Shown here: positions 34,467-45,312 of the stretch, in pieces | Layout of the letters: each line of letters begins with the position of its first letter | Numbering within the stretch: position 1 is the first letter of the stretch | DNA from: an uncultured Shewanella sp. | Lineage (GTDB): Bacteria > Pseudomonadota > Gammaproteobacteria > Enterobacterales > Shewanellaceae | NCBI RefSeq assembly: GCF_947501225.1 | Contig: NZ_CANMUW010000001.1 | Span: 372,001-436,000 of the forward strand | DNA: 64,000 bases | Direction of reading: 5' to 3' | Made by a program: the position numbers and the translations under genes | The notes under the pieces: generated by a model | Database searches by the model: none | The model's input: the letters and a program-made list of their open reading frames with translations, nothing else | Told to the model about the DNA's origin: nothing

Positions 34467-35887
34467 AATATATTAGTCAACATTGGTTTAAATTTGCGCA
34501 GAGACTCAGTCAGGCGCTGTTGATCCCTATTGCTATTTTACCTGCGGCCGGGGTCATGATCGGCTTGGCGAGTAACCCCATTCCCTTCATGCCGGACCTG
34601 CTTTCGGTACTCATGCTGACGGTGGGAAATCTCATCTTTACCATGATGCCGATGCTTTTTGCCGTAGCCGTAGCCATAGGTTTCTGCAAAGATCAGGGAA
34701 TAGCGGCGTTTACTGCTGTATTTGGCTTTGGTGTTTATCTGTCGAGTATGGCTGCTCTGGCTGAAGTTTATCAACTTCCAACCCGTACGCTTTTGGGGGT
34801 TGAGACCATAGATACCGGCATTGCCGGTGGAATGCTTATTGGCGCCGTTACCTGTTTTGCGGTCAATCAGAGTCAAAAGCTAAGGCTGCCTGCGGTTTTC
34901 TCTTTCTTTGAGGGGCGCAGGAGTGCTCCTTTGCTGATGATCCCGTTCAGTATCATGCTTGCGTACCTGCTCATTCACATCTGGCCGTCACTATCTCTTT
35001 GGATTGAGCGTTTTTCAAATTGGGTGGTTTATCAAAAGCCCGCCGAAGCTTTTGCGATGTATGGCGCCGTTGAAAGGTTACTCATTCCCCTGGGCTTGCA
35101 TCATATCTGGAACGCCCCCTTCTACTTAGAGATGGGGCAATATGTGAAAGATGCTGAGGTAGTCCGGGGGGAGGTGGCTCGATATCTGGCCGGAGACCCG
35201 CTGGCCGGAAATTTAGCCGGCGGTTATCTGATTAAAATGTGGGGCCTGCCTGCCGCCGCTTTGGCTATCTGGCGTTGCGCCGACAGAGGGCAGAGAAACA
35301 GGGTCGCTGGCATCATGATATCAGCGGCATCAGCAAGTTGGCTTACCGGTGTCACAGAGCCGATCGAATTTGCATTTATGTTTATAGCTCCGCTGCTGTT
35401 TTTATTGCATGCTGTGATGACGGGGCTTGCTTATGCGGTCTGTATCTCTCTGGAGATCCGTCACAGTATTGTATTTTCCCACGGACTGGTTGATTTTACC
35501 CTGCTGTTTGCTAATGCCAGGAACAGTGAGTGGTTCCTGATATTGGGACCACTCACCTCTGTGATCTATTACCTGGTATTCAGGGGAGCCATATTGCTCT
35601 TCAATCTTAAAACGCCGGGTCGTATGGAGAAAGAGTCGCGCTCTCAACTGGGTCTGTTAACAATTGTCAGGGCGTTAGGTGGTGCCGACAATATTGTCGA
35701 ACTAAGTGCCTGCCTGACCCGGCTAAGGATAAGTGTGAAGCAGCCGCTGTTGGTTGATAAATTAAAGCTGAAGCAACTTGGTGCCAAGGGGGTTGTCGTT
35801 GTCGGCAATGGGGTTCAGGTTGTTTATGGCACTAAGGCTGAGAGTATACGCAGGCTGCTACAGAGGTATATCGATACTCGATCTTAA
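34418..35887 (+). CDS. PTS glucose-type transporter subunit IICB (PtsG-like)
   Basis: Up to 489 residues with about ten TM helices. IIC motifs close to PtsG include GLHHIWNAPFYLEMGQY, RYLAGDPLAGNLAGGYL, GLPAAALAIW and LTGVTEPIEFAFMF. The C-terminal IIB domain carries the phosphorylated cysteine in ACLTRLRIS (Cys432) and GNGVQVVYGTKAESI. It would import and phosphorylate a hexose, with HPr, EI and a separate IIA. The start is uncertain because the next in-frame ATG is far downstream; the N-terminus may be shorter by non-ATG start. Substrate not proven to be glucose. Confidence 0.87.
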   Translation: MAEKLERTNRHGNPCLKYISQHWFKFAQRLSQALLIPIAILPAAGVMIGLASNPIPFMPDLLSVLMLTVGNLIFTMMPMLFAVAVAIGFCKDQGIAAFTAVFGFGVYLSSMAALAEVYQLPTRTLLGVETIDTGIAGGMLIGAVTCFAVNQSQKLRLPAVFSFFEGRRSAPLLMIPFSIMLAYLLIHIWPSLSLWIERFSNWVVYQKPAEAFAMYGAVERLLIPLGLHHIWNAPFYLEMGQYVKDAEVVRGEVARYLAGDPLAGNLAGGYLIKMWGLPAAALAIWRCADRGQRNRVAGIMISAASASWLTGVTEPIEFAFMFIAPLLFLLHAVMTGLAYAVCISLEIRHSIVFSHGLVDFTLLFANARNSEWFLILGPLTSVIYYLVFRGAILLFNLKTPGRMEKESRSQLGLLTIVRALGGADNIVELSACLTRLRISVKQPLLVDKLKLKQLGAKGVVVVGNGVQVVYGTKAESIRRLLQRYIDTRS

Positions 35888-35934
35888 TTATATTGGTAAA
35901 GATTCATTTTTTAACTTTGGTTTGGGGAGTTCAG

Positions 35935-36768
35935 ATGGAACGTAAAGTATTGATCACCGACTGCGCCGATGCGCAGGGGCTGATCACTAAGATCACCGGG
36001 GTCTGTTTTAAGCATGGCTTAAATATCATCAAGAACAGTGAGTTTGTAGATAATGCCCAGGGGCGCTTTTTTATGCGCACCGAACTCGAAGGTGAGTTTG
36101 ATGATGCGTTGATCTTGTCTGATATTGATGCAGTTTTGCCCGAGTCGAGTCATGTTAAACTGGTCAGTACCGCCAAAAAACGGGTCGTTATTTTGGTGAC
36201 TAAAGAGGCGCACTGCCTCGGTGATATTTTGATGAAAGCCTACTATGGTGGTTTGGACGTGGAAATTGCAGCAATTGTCAGCAATTACGATATTCTGAAG
36301 CCATTAACGGATAAGTTTAATATCCCTTTTCACTATATCTCTCACGATGGAGTATCGCGTCTCGAGCATGAGCGTATGATGAGTTCAGTGATAGAAACGT
36401 ATCAGCCCGATTATCTGATATTGGCAAAATTCATGCGCATTTTGACCCCGGAGTTTGTAGAACAATACCCTAATAGAATTATCAATATTCATCACTCGTT
36501 CCTGCCCGCATTTATCGGTGCGGCTCCTTACCGGCAAGCATGGGAGAGGGGAGTAAAAATTATCGGTGCAACGGCTCACTTCGTTAACAACTGCTTGGAT
36601 GAAGGTCCCATTATTAAGCAGGATGTCATTCCGGTCGATCACAGTTATAGCGCAGAAGATTTAGCCAGATGTGGCCGAGATGTGGAGAAGAGTGTGCTCA
36701 GTAAGGCGTTACAGCTGGTGTTGCATGAAGAGGTGATAGTGTATGGGAATAAGACCGTGGTGTTTTAA
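35935..36768 (+). CDS. purU: Formyltetrahydrofolate deformylase PurU
   Basis: 277 residues from ATG 35935, with GGGGAG upstream; an earlier frame extension is not homologous. An N-terminal ACT domain (VLITDCADAQGLITKITGVC) is followed by the formyltransferase-like domain: VSNYDIL, LAKFMRILTPEFV, NIHHSFLPAFIGAAPY and GATAHFVNNCLDEGPII. It hydrolyses 10-formyl-THF to formate and THF. A terminator follows at 36798. Confidence 0.95.
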   Translation: MERKVLITDCADAQGLITKITGVCFKHGLNIIKNSEFVDNAQGRFFMRTELEGEFDDALILSDIDAVLPESSHVKLVSTAKKRVVILVTKEAHCLGDILMKAYYGGLDVEIAAIVSNYDILKPLTDKFNIPFHYISHDGVSRLEHERMMSSVIETYQPDYLILAKFMRILTPEFVEQYPNRIINIHHSFLPAFIGAAPYRQAWERGVKIIGATAHFVNNCLDEGPIIKQDVIPVDHSYSAEDLARCGRDVEKSVLSKALQLVLHEEVIVYGNKTVVF

Positions 36769-37078
36769 ATGGTAATTTGTATTGAATGACGATATCAACA
36801 TATAAAGGTGCAGTTAGTACCTTTATATGTTTTCCTCATCAGATGTCACTACCGAATAACAATGTCCTTGTTGAATATCTGAGAAAGAATAAGTTTTACC
36901 ATGTTTTTTGCTAAATATATCTGAGTGTAGGTGTTAACTCAGTTGTTCTGGTAAAGTAACAAAACATGTAATATTTAAATTTACATCTGTGTCTGATTGG
37001 AAAATTAATTGTTTTACACAAAATAGAAGTGACCTCGATTGAGGCAACTTCTATTATTTGTCGGATATTTTTAGAGGC
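36769..37078. other. Convergent intergenic region purU / DUF3718
   Basis: About 310 A/T-rich bases containing the purU terminator. Nothing else was recognised. Confidence 0.4.
36798..36833 (+). terminator. Intrinsic terminator of purU
   Basis: Perfect 12-bp stem ACATATAAAGGT / ACCTTTATATGT with a 9-base loop, followed by a short T run. Confidence 0.8.
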
Positions 37079-37423
37079 TTAAAAGTTTACTGCCATTATT
37101 TCGTCTGAACTGTAAGTCATAGCTAGATCTTTAATTGTGACTTTACCTTGCATGTATGGCGCAATCTTGCTGGCCGTTCTATCTGCACCCCGGCTCAGTG
37201 CAAATTGATGATAAGTTTGACCATTACATACTAAGCGAGGAAATATTCTTTGCTTATTAATGCGATAGCCTTTCATTGTATCGTTGAACTTAAACAGGCT
37301 GTTACTGGCTCCGGCCTTACAGACTTCCACCAAAGTTTTTTCAATCTGAGGGGACATGGCTGCAGAAGCACTAAAAGCTAGTGGAGTCAGAATTATGGCT
37401 GCGATGGCGATGAATTTTTTCAT
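37079..37423 (-). CDS. DUF3718 secreted small protein
   Basis: 114 residues with a cleavable signal peptide (ASA cleavage about residue 21). The mature part CKAGASNSLFKFNDTMKGYRI and LVCNGQTYHQFALSRGA has two cysteines, matching DUF3718. AGGAG lies 5 bases before the ATG. Periplasmic, function unknown. Confidence 0.85.
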   Translation of the reverse strand: MKKFIAIAAIILTPLAFSASAAMSPQIEKTLVEVCKAGASNSLFKFNDTMKGYRINKQRIFPRLVCNGQTYHQFALSRGADRTASKIAPYMQGKVTIKDLAMTYSSDEIMAVNF

Positions 37424-37705
37424 GGTAACTCCTGGTGTCCTTTTTTTCGGGTGTGTTATGAGTTAAGACCCTTTCCGGATGAAATGCTGTAAGTGATTTG
37501 TAGCTAAGTGTATCGAGATGTGCAGGTGGGATCAGGCTGTTTCTGTGGGTAACAAAGTGTGTATTTTTAACATTTTTTGCTCTGGATATTACTCCCATTG
37601 TTGACTAAGTTTAAGGTGTCTCTTTAGGTGATGCCGCTTGCGTGTAGTTGATTTATTTGCGCCTACTATTATGAGGTTAAGTTTGTTTTTGCAAAGGGAG
37701 TTGAT

Positions 37706-39628
37706 ATGAACAAGCAGACAAAAAAGGACTTTTTTTTAAAAGCCTCTGAAATCCCTGAAAATATATCTGTTGCCTGGGCAATTATAGACAAGCAGCTGCG
37801 CCTAAAACGTCTAAGTGAAGCATTTTTTTTACAGGTTAATAAGCCAATATCTTTAATTCTTAATCATCCAATTAATAAGTGTTTCTCTTCGATAGATATC
37901 TCAACTATCACACTTCCTCCTCATGGAACTATGGTTTTGAATTGGGTCGATGATAAAGGCAATGGTGTACAGGGGATGTTTACGCCGTTACCTAATTCAT
38001 CGGATTTATGGTGTCTGCAAATTATCGAATTAAGTTTGGATGAAAAGTGGTTAATGGAATTACACCCTGACTATCATCATGCTATTCAATCTAGTGATGA
38101 ATGGCTGACTCAAATAGAAAAGGTGATAGTTTCTAAACCTGAGTCTGTGTTCCAAACGGCGGTGAATCAAGCGATATCATTAACCGATAGCCAGATTGGA
38201 TATCTGCATCTATACGATGAAAAGCGCAGCGAAATAACCCTCACCACCTGGTCAGATTCGGCAGTCGCTCAGTGCCGGATCCCTGAAGAAAAACATTTGA
38301 GGTTGGATGATGCAGGCTTATGGGCCGATTGCATAAGAACGCGAACGGCAGCCATTCACAATGATTGTGGTAGCGAGCAGTTGATTCAGGGATTTCCCGC
38401 AACGCTTTTTGAACTAACCCGGCATATGAGCGTTCCCATTATTTACCGCAACCGGATCGTAGGTGTGATTGGGGTTGGCAATCGCGAATTTCCATATACA
38501 CCCGTCGATGCTAAATCACTGGCAGTCTTTGCATCTATCCTGTGGCATAGCGTAGAGCTGCCTCGCTCGATGAAAGTGTTATCTAAACAATCCCAGGTGA
38601 TAAGAACCCAGAGAGAGAAGTTATCACATGCTTTAGAGCAACTCATCGGTGCGGTCTCAGATGCGGTTGAGTTGAAAGATGCCTATACAGCCGGGCATCA
38701 AAAAACAGTGGCTCAGCTGGCTTATCTGATAGGGGAGCGGCTTGGGTTGAGTCATGACAGGTTAGAGGGGTTAAAGTTAGGTGCGCTTATTCATGATATC
38801 GGTAAGTTAGGTATACCTACACAAATTCTATCTAAGCCTTCGAAACTCACTGATGAAGAGTTTGCTCTGGTTAAAATGCACTCAGAGCAGGGGGCTGACA
38901 TCATCAGTGAGGTTGAGTTCCCATGGCCTATCATGGAGATGATTTTGCAGCATCATGAGCGCCTGGATGGCTCAGGTTACCCCAAAGGGTTAACCGAGAG
39001 TGACATTATTTTAGAAGCCAAGATCATAGGTATCGCCGATGTTGCCGATTCCGTTTTGAGCCACCGCCCCTACAGGCCCTCTTTAGGCATGAAAAAGCTC
39101 AAAGAGATCTTACTCTCAGGTAAAGGAAGCCTTTACGACTCCAAAATTGTTGATATCTGTATAGATATGCTCGCTTCTCATCAGATTGAAAATATCCAAT
39201 GTTTGTCTCATCTGCCTTTAGAACCTGTTGTTTGCATCGAGCCGTATAATACTCTGGCAGAAGCCAGAGAACTGCTTTGTGAAAGTGAAGCTAAAGTCGG
39301 CGTGGTGCGTGACGAATCTAAGGGAAAAGTTATCGGGCTTGTCGATCAGATGATCCTGGATGTGTGGCACAGTCCTCTACTCGATACCGCTTCAGAGCGG
39401 ACAGTAGATCGCAATATTCAAAACAAGAAAGTACATCAGGTGATGCGACATAAGGTGCCTTTAGTGGCCTCTAATACGATACTGAAAGATGCTAAACATC
39501 AGCTGGAAAATGAACTGTTGGAATATTTAGTGGTGATAGACGGAGATGAGCCGCTGGGTTGTGTGACCTGGAAAATAATGGCCAATGCACAGTCTTTTGA
39601 TTTTGATACGGAACTTCAGCGGCATTAA
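37706..39628 (+). CDS. GAF / HD-GYP / CBS-like multidomain protein
   Basis: 640 residues. A PAS-like N-terminus (about 15-115) is followed by a GAF domain (about 140-285, IGYLHLYDEKRSEITLTTW and MSVPIIYRNRIVGVIGVGN). A full HD-GYP domain spans about 315-490 (GALIHDIGKLGIPTQIL, HHERLDGSGYPKG). The C-terminal CBS-like pair covers about 505-630. It is a likely cyclic di-GMP phosphodiesterase with ligand-binding regulatory domains. AGGGAG precedes the ATG. Single gene, ending at a terminator shared with dapD. Confidence 0.9.
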   Translation: MNKQTKKDFFLKASEIPENISVAWAIIDKQLRLKRLSEAFFLQVNKPISLILNHPINKCFSSIDISTITLPPHGTMVLNWVDDKGNGVQGMFTPLPNSSDLWCLQIIELSLDEKWLMELHPDYHHAIQSSDEWLTQIEKVIVSKPESVFQTAVNQAISLTDSQIGYLHLYDEKRSEITLTTWSDSAVAQCRIPEEKHLRLDDAGLWADCIRTRTAAIHNDCGSEQLIQGFPATLFELTRHMSVPIIYRNRIVGVIGVGNREFPYTPVDAKSLAVFASILWHSVELPRSMKVLSKQSQVIRTQREKLSHALEQLIGAVSDAVELKDAYTAGHQKTVAQLAYLIGERLGLSHDRLEGLKLGALIHDIGKLGIPTQILSKPSKLTDEEFALVKMHSEQGADIISEVEFPWPIMEMILQHHERLDGSGYPKGLTESDIILEAKIIGIADVADSVLSHRPYRPSLGMKKLKEILLSGKGSLYDSKIVDICIDMLASHQIENIQCLSHLPLEPVVCIEPYNTLAEARELLCESEAKVGVVRDESKGKVIGLVDQMILDVWHSPLLDTASERTVDRNIQNKKVHQVMRHKVPLVASNTILKDAKHQLENELLEYLVVIDGDEPLGCVTWKIMANAQSFDFDTELQRH

Positions 39629-39630
39629 AA

Positions 39631-39655
39631 AAACCAGGCAATATCTGCCTGGTTT
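39631..39655. terminator. Bidirectional terminator between the HD-GYP gene and dapD
   Basis: AAACCAGGCA pairs perfectly with TGCCTGGTTT around a 5-base loop, with an A run on the left and T-rich sequence on the right. Confidence 0.82.
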
Positions 39656-39684
39656 CATTTCATGTACAGGGCTAGGTACCCGGA

Positions 39685-40509
39685 TTAATCAACAATACGC
39701 AGAAGCTCATTGATACCTACTTTGCCGCGAGTCTTGGCGTCGACCTTCTTGACGATGATGGCAGCATAAAGATTATAGGTTCCGCATTTTGAGGGTAGGG
39801 TGCCCGAAACGACCACCGAGCCGGCCGGTACTCTTCCGTAGTGGATCTCACCTGTTTCACGGTCATAGATACGGGTACTTTGGCCAAGATAAACGCCCAT
39901 AGAGATAACGCTTCCCTCTTCAACGATCACCCCCTCTACAACTTCAGAGCGTGCGCCGATGAAACAGTTATCTTCGATGATGGTTGGACCGGCCTGTAAT
40001 GGCTCCAGAACACCACCGATCCCAACGCCACCGGAAAGGTGTACATTTTTACCGATTTGAGCGCACGAGCCGACTGTGGCCCAGGTATCAACCATAGTGC
40101 CTTCATCGACATAGGCCCCGAGGTTTACATAAGAGGGCATCAGTACCGTGTTCTTAGCGATGAAGGAGCCTTTGCGTACCGTCGCCGGCGGCACGACTCG
40201 TATCGCTTCCTCTTTGAAGCGTGCTTCGTCGTAATCGGCAAACTTCATTGGGACTTTATCAAAATATTTTGTTTCGCCACCATCGATAACACCGTTATCG
40301 AAGATACGGAAAGAGAGCAGAACGGCTTTCTTTAACCACTGATGTACGTGCCACTGACCATCAATTTTTTCAGCAACCCTAGCCTCACCTTTATCCAGCA
40401 TGCTAATTGCTTTCTCTACGTCAGCACGAACACTCGGATCTACTGAATTAGGGGTTATTTCTGCGCGAGCTTCAAAAGCTGCCTCTATGCGTTGGCGTAA
40501 AGCCTCCAT
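39685..40509 (-). CDS. dapD: Tetrahydrodipicolinate N-succinyltransferase DapD
   Basis: 274 residues, full length. N-terminal helical domain, then a left-handed beta-helix with hexapeptide repeats, including [38 protein letters not shown] and [18 protein letters not shown]. Lysine/diaminopimelate biosynthesis: succinylates tetrahydrodipicolinate with succinyl-CoA. GGGAG precedes the ATG. Next to glnD and map, as in many gammaproteobacteria. Confidence 0.97.
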   Translation of the reverse strand: MEALRQRIEAAFEARAEITPNSVDPSVRADVEKAISMLDKGEARVAEKIDGQWHVHQWLKKAVLLSFRIFDNGVIDGGETKYFDKVPMKFADYDEARFKEEAIRVVPPATVRKGSFIAKNTVLMPSYVNLGAYVDEGTMVDTWATVGSCAQIGKNVHLSGGVGIGGVLEPLQAGPTIIEDNCFIGARSEVVEGVIVEEGSVISMGVYLGQSTRIYDRETGEIHYGRVPAGSVVVSGTLPSKCGTYNLYAAIIVKKVDAKTRGKVGINELLRIVD

Positions 40510-40695
40510 TAACGTCTCCCGATTGTCTCATTGAATAAAAATTTATACTGATTGCTATTATATACACAAGCGACCACATAATGCCGCCAGGATATGAAAT
40601 ATGAAAGAGTGAATTAGAATAACTCACTCATATTCATATATTCTTCATCCGAAATGTACAATTTCTTCACTATTTTGTAATTAATATGGCGGGTA

Positions 40696-43275
40696 TTAAT
40701 GTTGAGCCGGCTGAGTAAGCGCGGCGATCAACCCCTGTCTCAACTTCTCTTGTTGGGCCTCATCGAGCTGTTCGCCAGCCCCGTTTTGTAATATAAAGAA
40801 GTCTTCGGCCCGTTCACCTATGGTGGTGATTTTTGCCGCTATCAGGGTGACTTCACAGCGGTAAAATATTTCACCGAGTCTTGCTAACAGCCCCGGACTG
40901 TCGAGTGCGATCAACTCCATCATACTGGTTCCGTGTCGCCTCGAGGGGAGGAAGTTCACCTGAGTTGGCACCCTGAAAGGTTTCATCTTCCGGGAGAGTT
41001 TCTTGAATTTTGGCAACTTAGGCGTGTCACTGCTTAATGCTTTGATAAGCGTCTTTCTAAGTCCCTGGATTCTGGATATACGCGAAACCGGGCTGCCGTC
41101 CTGCTCTAAAATAACAAAAGAGTCCAGCACATAGTTGTCCTTGGAGAGCATGACCCCGGCATCGTGAACATTGATGTTTTTATTATCCAATACAGCCATG
41201 ACCGTGGCGAAGAGCTTGGGCCTGTCTTTTCCGTAGATAAACAGCTCTGTGCCCCCTCTGGTGGTATGTTTGGATATGAGCACCAGAGGCTCATCTTGTT
41301 TATGTTTTAGTATGGCTTCGGCGTGCCAGGCTATCTGGTTGGGTTGATGACGCAGGAAGTAATCGGCTTTAAATCTTTGCCATAAAGCATCTAGGCTCTT
41401 CTCTTTCACGCCACGTCTGAGCAGCTCCTTTTTCGCCTTGGCCTGATGCTCCCTTACTCTGGCCCGGATATCCACAGGCTTCTCTTTTCCCCTCGCCAGT
41501 ACGCGCTGAGTAGAGAAATAGAGATCCCTAAGCAGTGAGCCTTTCCAGCTGTTCCAGGTCTTCTCGTTTGTAGCACATATGTCGGCAACAGTTAGGCAGT
41601 ACAGGTAGCTCAGGTGCACCGCATCTCTGACCTTATCGGCAAAGTCGGCAACGACATCTGGGTCTGATATATCGCGTCTCTGGGCCGTAACAGACATTAT
41701 CAGGTGGTTTTCAACCAGCCAGGCTACCATACGCCCATCATGGTCATTGAGGCCGTGAAGCTTGCAGAAATTGAGTGCATCGATTGCACCGAGTTTACTG
41801 TGGTCGCCGCCACGCCCCTTACCGATATCGTGAAACAGTGCCGCTAAGACAAGCAGCCCCTTCTTGGGGAGCTGGTTGATGAGAACAGACCCTAATGGAA
41901 ACTCATCTTTCTGCTCGGTTTGAGCGAAGTTTTCAATATTCTGCAGCAGTCTGTGAGTATGCTCATCGACCGTATAGGCATGAAAGAGGTCAAACTGCAT
42001 CTGACCCTCAATATCTCTCCATGCCGGCAGATAGGCGGATAACACGCCGTGTCTGTGCATAAGCGACAGGGCGGCTATTCCTCTGGGGTGGCGTAAAATC
42101 TTCAGGAAGACCTCTCTGCAGGCGGGGAGCTCCAAAAGTGGCTGTGTCAGGGAGCGTCTGGCCTTTCTCAGACTTCGCAGGGTAGGGGCATATATCCCCT
42201 GAATATTGGAGTTCTTGGCTGACAAGAGAAACAGCGTCATCAGCTGAACCGGATCATCGAATAGCCCCTCTGTGGTGCTTTCGATGAACCTGCCGCGAAG
42301 CTGGAAATCGTCATTGATCTTCTTTATTTCCAACGCCTTGGTATGACCCAGGGTGGCCCGCTTAAAGAGCTGCAGTAACATCTGATTGAGTTCCATCACA
42401 CGCCTGACGGTGCGGTAATAGCGTTTCATCATCTGTTCCACCCCCAGCTCAGTCGCATCCTCATAACCCAGCAGGTCAGCGACCTGGCGTTGAAGATCGA
42501 ACAGTAAGCGGTTCTCGTCCCGCCCAGAGGTAAGGTGGAGCGCAAACCTTAACTCCCACAGGAAAGATTGGCACTCGAGTAGTTCGTCCAGTTCGTCGGA
42601 CTCGAGAAAGCCATGACCAACGAGATCTTCGATGTTGGCCGCATCAAAATAACGCATAGCGACCCAGGAGATGGTGTGGATATCTCTCAGACCGCCTGGG
42701 CAGCTCTTGATATTAGGTTCAAGATCGAATGCGCTTGCCTTGGCGTGGCGCGCTATCTGTTCGTCACGCTTGGCAATGTAAAAATCACTGGCAGGCCAAA
42801 AATCATCGGCTCGGATGCTCTGATGTAAAGAGCGGTACAGTGCCTCGGGTCCACAGAGTAAGCGCGCCTCGAGCAGGTTGGTAGCTATGGTAATGTCGTT
42901 TCGCCCTTGCTCTAAGGTTTGCTCCAGGCTTCGAACGCTGTGACCTACTTCGAGTCCAGCATCCCATAAGAAGGCGATATAAGCACTGAGCGCATGTTCA
43001 GCTTCGCAGGAGAGCTCTGTTTCAATAAGGAAGAGAAGATCGACGTCAGATTGAGGGTGTAGCTCTGCCCGGCCATAGCCTCCGACAGCAATCAGGGCGA
43101 TAGGAAATAGATCTAACCGCTGTTCTTTCCATTGTCGTTGCAGTAACTCATCGACGAATTGACATCGCTGCGCGACCAGACTTTTAATTGACTCCACATG
43201 ACGAAAACGGGTGAGTAGATCGTGATTGAGTGAGAGCAGTTGAGCTTTGGCTAGTTGAGCTGATTCCGTGGTCAT
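40696..43275 (-). CDS. glnD: [Protein-PII] uridylyltransferase/uridylyl-removing enzyme GlnD
   Basis: 859 residues. Nucleotidyltransferase motif [19 protein letters not shown] (about 65-83), HD domain with [15 protein letters not shown], and two C-terminal ACT domains (about 680-760 and 790-859), where glutamine is sensed. Uridylylates PII proteins in nitrogen control. Sits between dapD and map on the minus strand. Confidence 0.97.
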   Translation of the reverse strand: MTTESAQLAKAQLLSLNHDLLTRFRHVESIKSLVAQRCQFVDELLQRQWKEQRLDLFPIALIAVGGYGRAELHPQSDVDLLFLIETELSCEAEHALSAYIAFLWDAGLEVGHSVRSLEQTLEQGRNDITIATNLLEARLLCGPEALYRSLHQSIRADDFWPASDFYIAKRDEQIARHAKASAFDLEPNIKSCPGGLRDIHTISWVAMRYFDAANIEDLVGHGFLESDELDELLECQSFLWELRFALHLTSGRDENRLLFDLQRQVADLLGYEDATELGVEQMMKRYYRTVRRVMELNQMLLQLFKRATLGHTKALEIKKINDDFQLRGRFIESTTEGLFDDPVQLMTLFLLSAKNSNIQGIYAPTLRSLRKARRSLTQPLLELPACREVFLKILRHPRGIAALSLMHRHGVLSAYLPAWRDIEGQMQFDLFHAYTVDEHTHRLLQNIENFAQTEQKDEFPLGSVLINQLPKKGLLVLAALFHDIGKGRGGDHSKLGAIDALNFCKLHGLNDHDGRMVAWLVENHLIMSVTAQRRDISDPDVVADFADKVRDAVHLSYLYCLTVADICATNEKTWNSWKGSLLRDLYFSTQRVLARGKEKPVDIRARVREHQAKAKKELLRRGVKEKSLDALWQRFKADYFLRHQPNQIAWHAEAILKHKQDEPLVLISKHTTRGGTELFIYGKDRPKLFATVMAVLDNKNINVHDAGVMLSKDNYVLDSFVILEQDGSPVSRISRIQGLRKTLIKALSSDTPKLPKFKKLSRKMKPFRVPTQVNFLPSRRHGTSMMELIALDSPGLLARLGEIFYRCEVTLIAAKITTIGERAEDFFILQNGAGEQLDEAQQEKLRQGLIAALTQPAQH

Positions 43276-43297
43276 CGATTCCCTTGAGCTGGCAGTT

Positions 43298-43330
43298 CAC
43301 TGGCTTAACCTTGAAGTAGCTAAGCCAGTG
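43298..43330. other. Inverted repeat between glnD and map
   Basis: CACTGGCTTA (43298-43307) and TAAGCCAGTG (43321-43330), perfect 10-bp arms. No T tract; it may still be a weak terminator after map. Confidence 0.5.
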
Positions 43331-43352
43331 CAGATTTTCCGGTAATTAGTAT

Positions 43353-44150
43353 TTAGTGATTGATCACTCTCGGGAAGTCCTCCTCCTCACGCAGGGTAAG
43401 TACTTCGACTCCGGTCTTAGTGATCAGTAGTGTATGCTCCCATTGAGCTGATTTTTTACCATCTGATGTCGTCACTGTCCAGTTATCGTCTTTATCAAGA
43501 ATACAGGTATGGCGACCGGCATTGATCATAGGTTCGATGGTGAAACACATACCGGGACGAAGCACGGTTTTGTCATTGTTTTTGTAGTGCATGACCTGAG
43601 GCTCTTCATGAAAGCCGGCACCGATACCGTGACCGCAGTAATCTTTTACGATGCTGTATTTTTCAAGACCGGTTTTCTTGGTCTTGATGAATTTCTCAAC
43701 TGTGGTGCCAATCTCACCCAGCTTCATGCCCGGACGAACCTTTCTGATGCTGGCATAGAGGCTCTCTTGAGCGACACGGCACAGGCGCATATCCTTGGCA
43801 CTGACATCGCCAATCAGAAACATCTTAGATGTGTCACCGTGATAGCCATCTTTGATCACTGTGATATCGATATTGATGATATCGCCATCTTTCAGCGCGC
43901 GTGAACTCGGGATACCGTGGCAGATGACCTCATTGATGGAGGTACATATAGATTTTGGAAAGCCATGATAATCGAGTGGTGCAGAGGTAGCCCCCTGCTC
44001 TTGTGTATATTTTGCGCAGATATCATTTAACTCGTCGGTTGTTACACCAGCCTTCACAAAAGGTGCCACCATCTCCAGAACGTCAGCCGCTAATTTTCCC
44101 GCTGCACGCATTTTTTCGATCTCTTCAGCACTCTTTATCACTATACTCAT
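43353..44150 (-). CDS. map: Methionine aminopeptidase type I Map
   Basis: 265 residues of the pita-bread fold. Metal-ligand motifs include NIDITVIKDGYHGDTSKMF, DYCGHGIGAGFHEEPQ and MCFTIEPMI. Removes the initiator Met from nascent proteins. Divergent from rpsB, the usual gammaproteobacterial arrangement. Confidence 0.97.
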   Translation of the reverse strand: MSIVIKSAEEIEKMRAAGKLAADVLEMVAPFVKAGVTTDELNDICAKYTQEQGATSAPLDYHGFPKSICTSINEVICHGIPSSRALKDGDIINIDITVIKDGYHGDTSKMFLIGDVSAKDMRLCRVAQESLYASIRKVRPGMKLGEIGTTVEKFIKTKKTGLEKYSIVKDYCGHGIGAGFHEEPQVMHYKNNDKTVLRPGMCFTIEPMINAGRHTCILDKDDNWTVTTSDGKKSAQWEHTLLITKTGVEVLTLREEEDFPRVINH

Positions 44151-44221
44151 TTAGCTTTCTCTCGTGTCTCTATTTATGACTTTTTCGGCGAGCATATTTT
44201 ACGGCAAAAAACAGCAAAAGT

Positions 44222-44250
44222 TTGTGTTTGCGGTCGTAATATGGTATAAA
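44222..44250 (+). promoter_or_regulatory. Likely rpsB promoter with GC-rich discriminator
   Basis: TTGTGT (44222-44227), 17-base spacer, TATAAA (44245-44250), then GCGCGCC. A G/C-rich discriminator is typical of stringently controlled promoters. Confidence 0.6.
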
Positions 44251-44373
44251 GCGCGCCGTTATGTTTGACTCTAACCACTTGTTGGGTGATGCAGGAGATT
44301 CCGGCAATATGCTCAAGCGGTTAAAGTTAAGATGACGGCCATTATACATGGCTATTAATTAAATACTAAATCA

Positions 44374-44465
44374 CACACGTTTCGACACATTCTTCGGGGT
44401 GCCTACATAGGTCGAAGATATGGGAAGCGTGGAGGTCTAACCCCTAAATAATTTAAGGTAATAAA
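44374..44465 (+). promoter_or_regulatory. rpsB 5' leader, candidate ribosomal protein S2 autoregulatory structure
   Basis: TCTTCG (44391-44396) can pair with CGAAGA (44413-44418), and GGGGT (44396-44400) with ACCCC (44440-44444), suggesting a pseudoknot-like fold just upstream of the rpsB start. It resembles the S2 leader known in E. coli. Inference from position and pairing only. Confidence 0.5.
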
Positions 44466-45194
44466 ATGACTACAGTTTCAATGCGCGACATGCTACAAGC
44501 CGGTGTTCACTTCGGTCACCAGACTCGTTACTGGAACCCAAAGATGAAGCCTTTCATCTTCGGTGCTCGTAATGGTGTTCACATCATCAACCTAGAGCAC
44601 ACTGTGCCTATGTTCAATGAAGCACTTGCTTTCATCAGCAATGTTGCATCAAAGAAAGGTAAAGTTCTTTTCGTTGGTACTAAGCGTGCTGCAAGCGAAG
44701 CTATCAAAGAAGCTGCTGTTTCTTGTGAGCAGTTCTACGTTGATCACCGCTGGTTAGGCGGCATGTTGACTAACTGGAAAACAGTTCGTCAATCAATCAA
44801 GCGTCTTAAAGACCTTGAGAGCCAGTCTGTAGACGGTACTTTCGACAAGCTTACTAAGAAAGAAGCGCTAATGCGTACTCGTGAGCTTGAGAAGTTAGAA
44901 AAATCTCTTGGTGGTATCAAGAACATGGGCGGCCTGCCTGACGTTATCTTCGTCATCGGTGCTGACCATGAGCATATCGCTATTAAAGAAGCTAACAACC
45001 TGGGTATCCCAGTTGTAGCTGTTGTTGATACTAACTCTTCACCAGACGGTATCAACTACATCATTCCTGGTAATGATGATGCTATGCGTTCTATCCGTCT
45101 GTACGCTGAGTCAGTTGCTGCTGCTGCTAAAGCTGGCCGCGGTCAAGATCTAGCTGTACAAGCTGAGCAAGACGGTTTCGTAGAAGCTGAATAA
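44466..45194 (+). CDS. rpsB: 30S ribosomal protein S2
   Basis: 242 residues, full length. Characteristic sequence: [49 protein letters not shown] and [17 protein letters not shown]. Component of the small ribosomal subunit. Strong codon bias of a highly expressed gene. A hairpin lies between it and tsf. Confidence 0.99.
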   Translation: MTTVSMRDMLQAGVHFGHQTRYWNPKMKPFIFGARNGVHIINLEHTVPMFNEALAFISNVASKKGKVLFVGTKRAASEAIKEAAVSCEQFYVDHRWLGGMLTNWKTVRQSIKRLKDLESQSVDGTFDKLTKKEALMRTRELEKLEKSLGGIKNMGGLPDVIFVIGADHEHIAIKEANNLGIPVVAVVDTNSSPDGINYIIPGNDDAMRSIRLYAESVAAAAKAGRGQDLAVQAEQDGFVEAE

Positions 45195-45244
45195 TAGGGT
45201 CGATGATTTTCATCTCCCTTATTAACCAAGATACTTGATTGGTG

Positions 45245-45270
45245 AACAGGGGCCCTGAGGCCCCTGTTTT
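45245..45270 (+). terminator. Hairpin between rpsB and tsf (partial terminator)
   Basis: Perfect 10-bp stem AACAGGGGCC / GGCCCCTGTT with a CTGA loop, then a short T run. It could lower tsf transcription relative to rpsB. Confidence 0.75.
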
Positions 45271-45312
45271 ATATCTAATGAATTTTTAGAATTATCTGTA
45301 GAGGATTTAACA

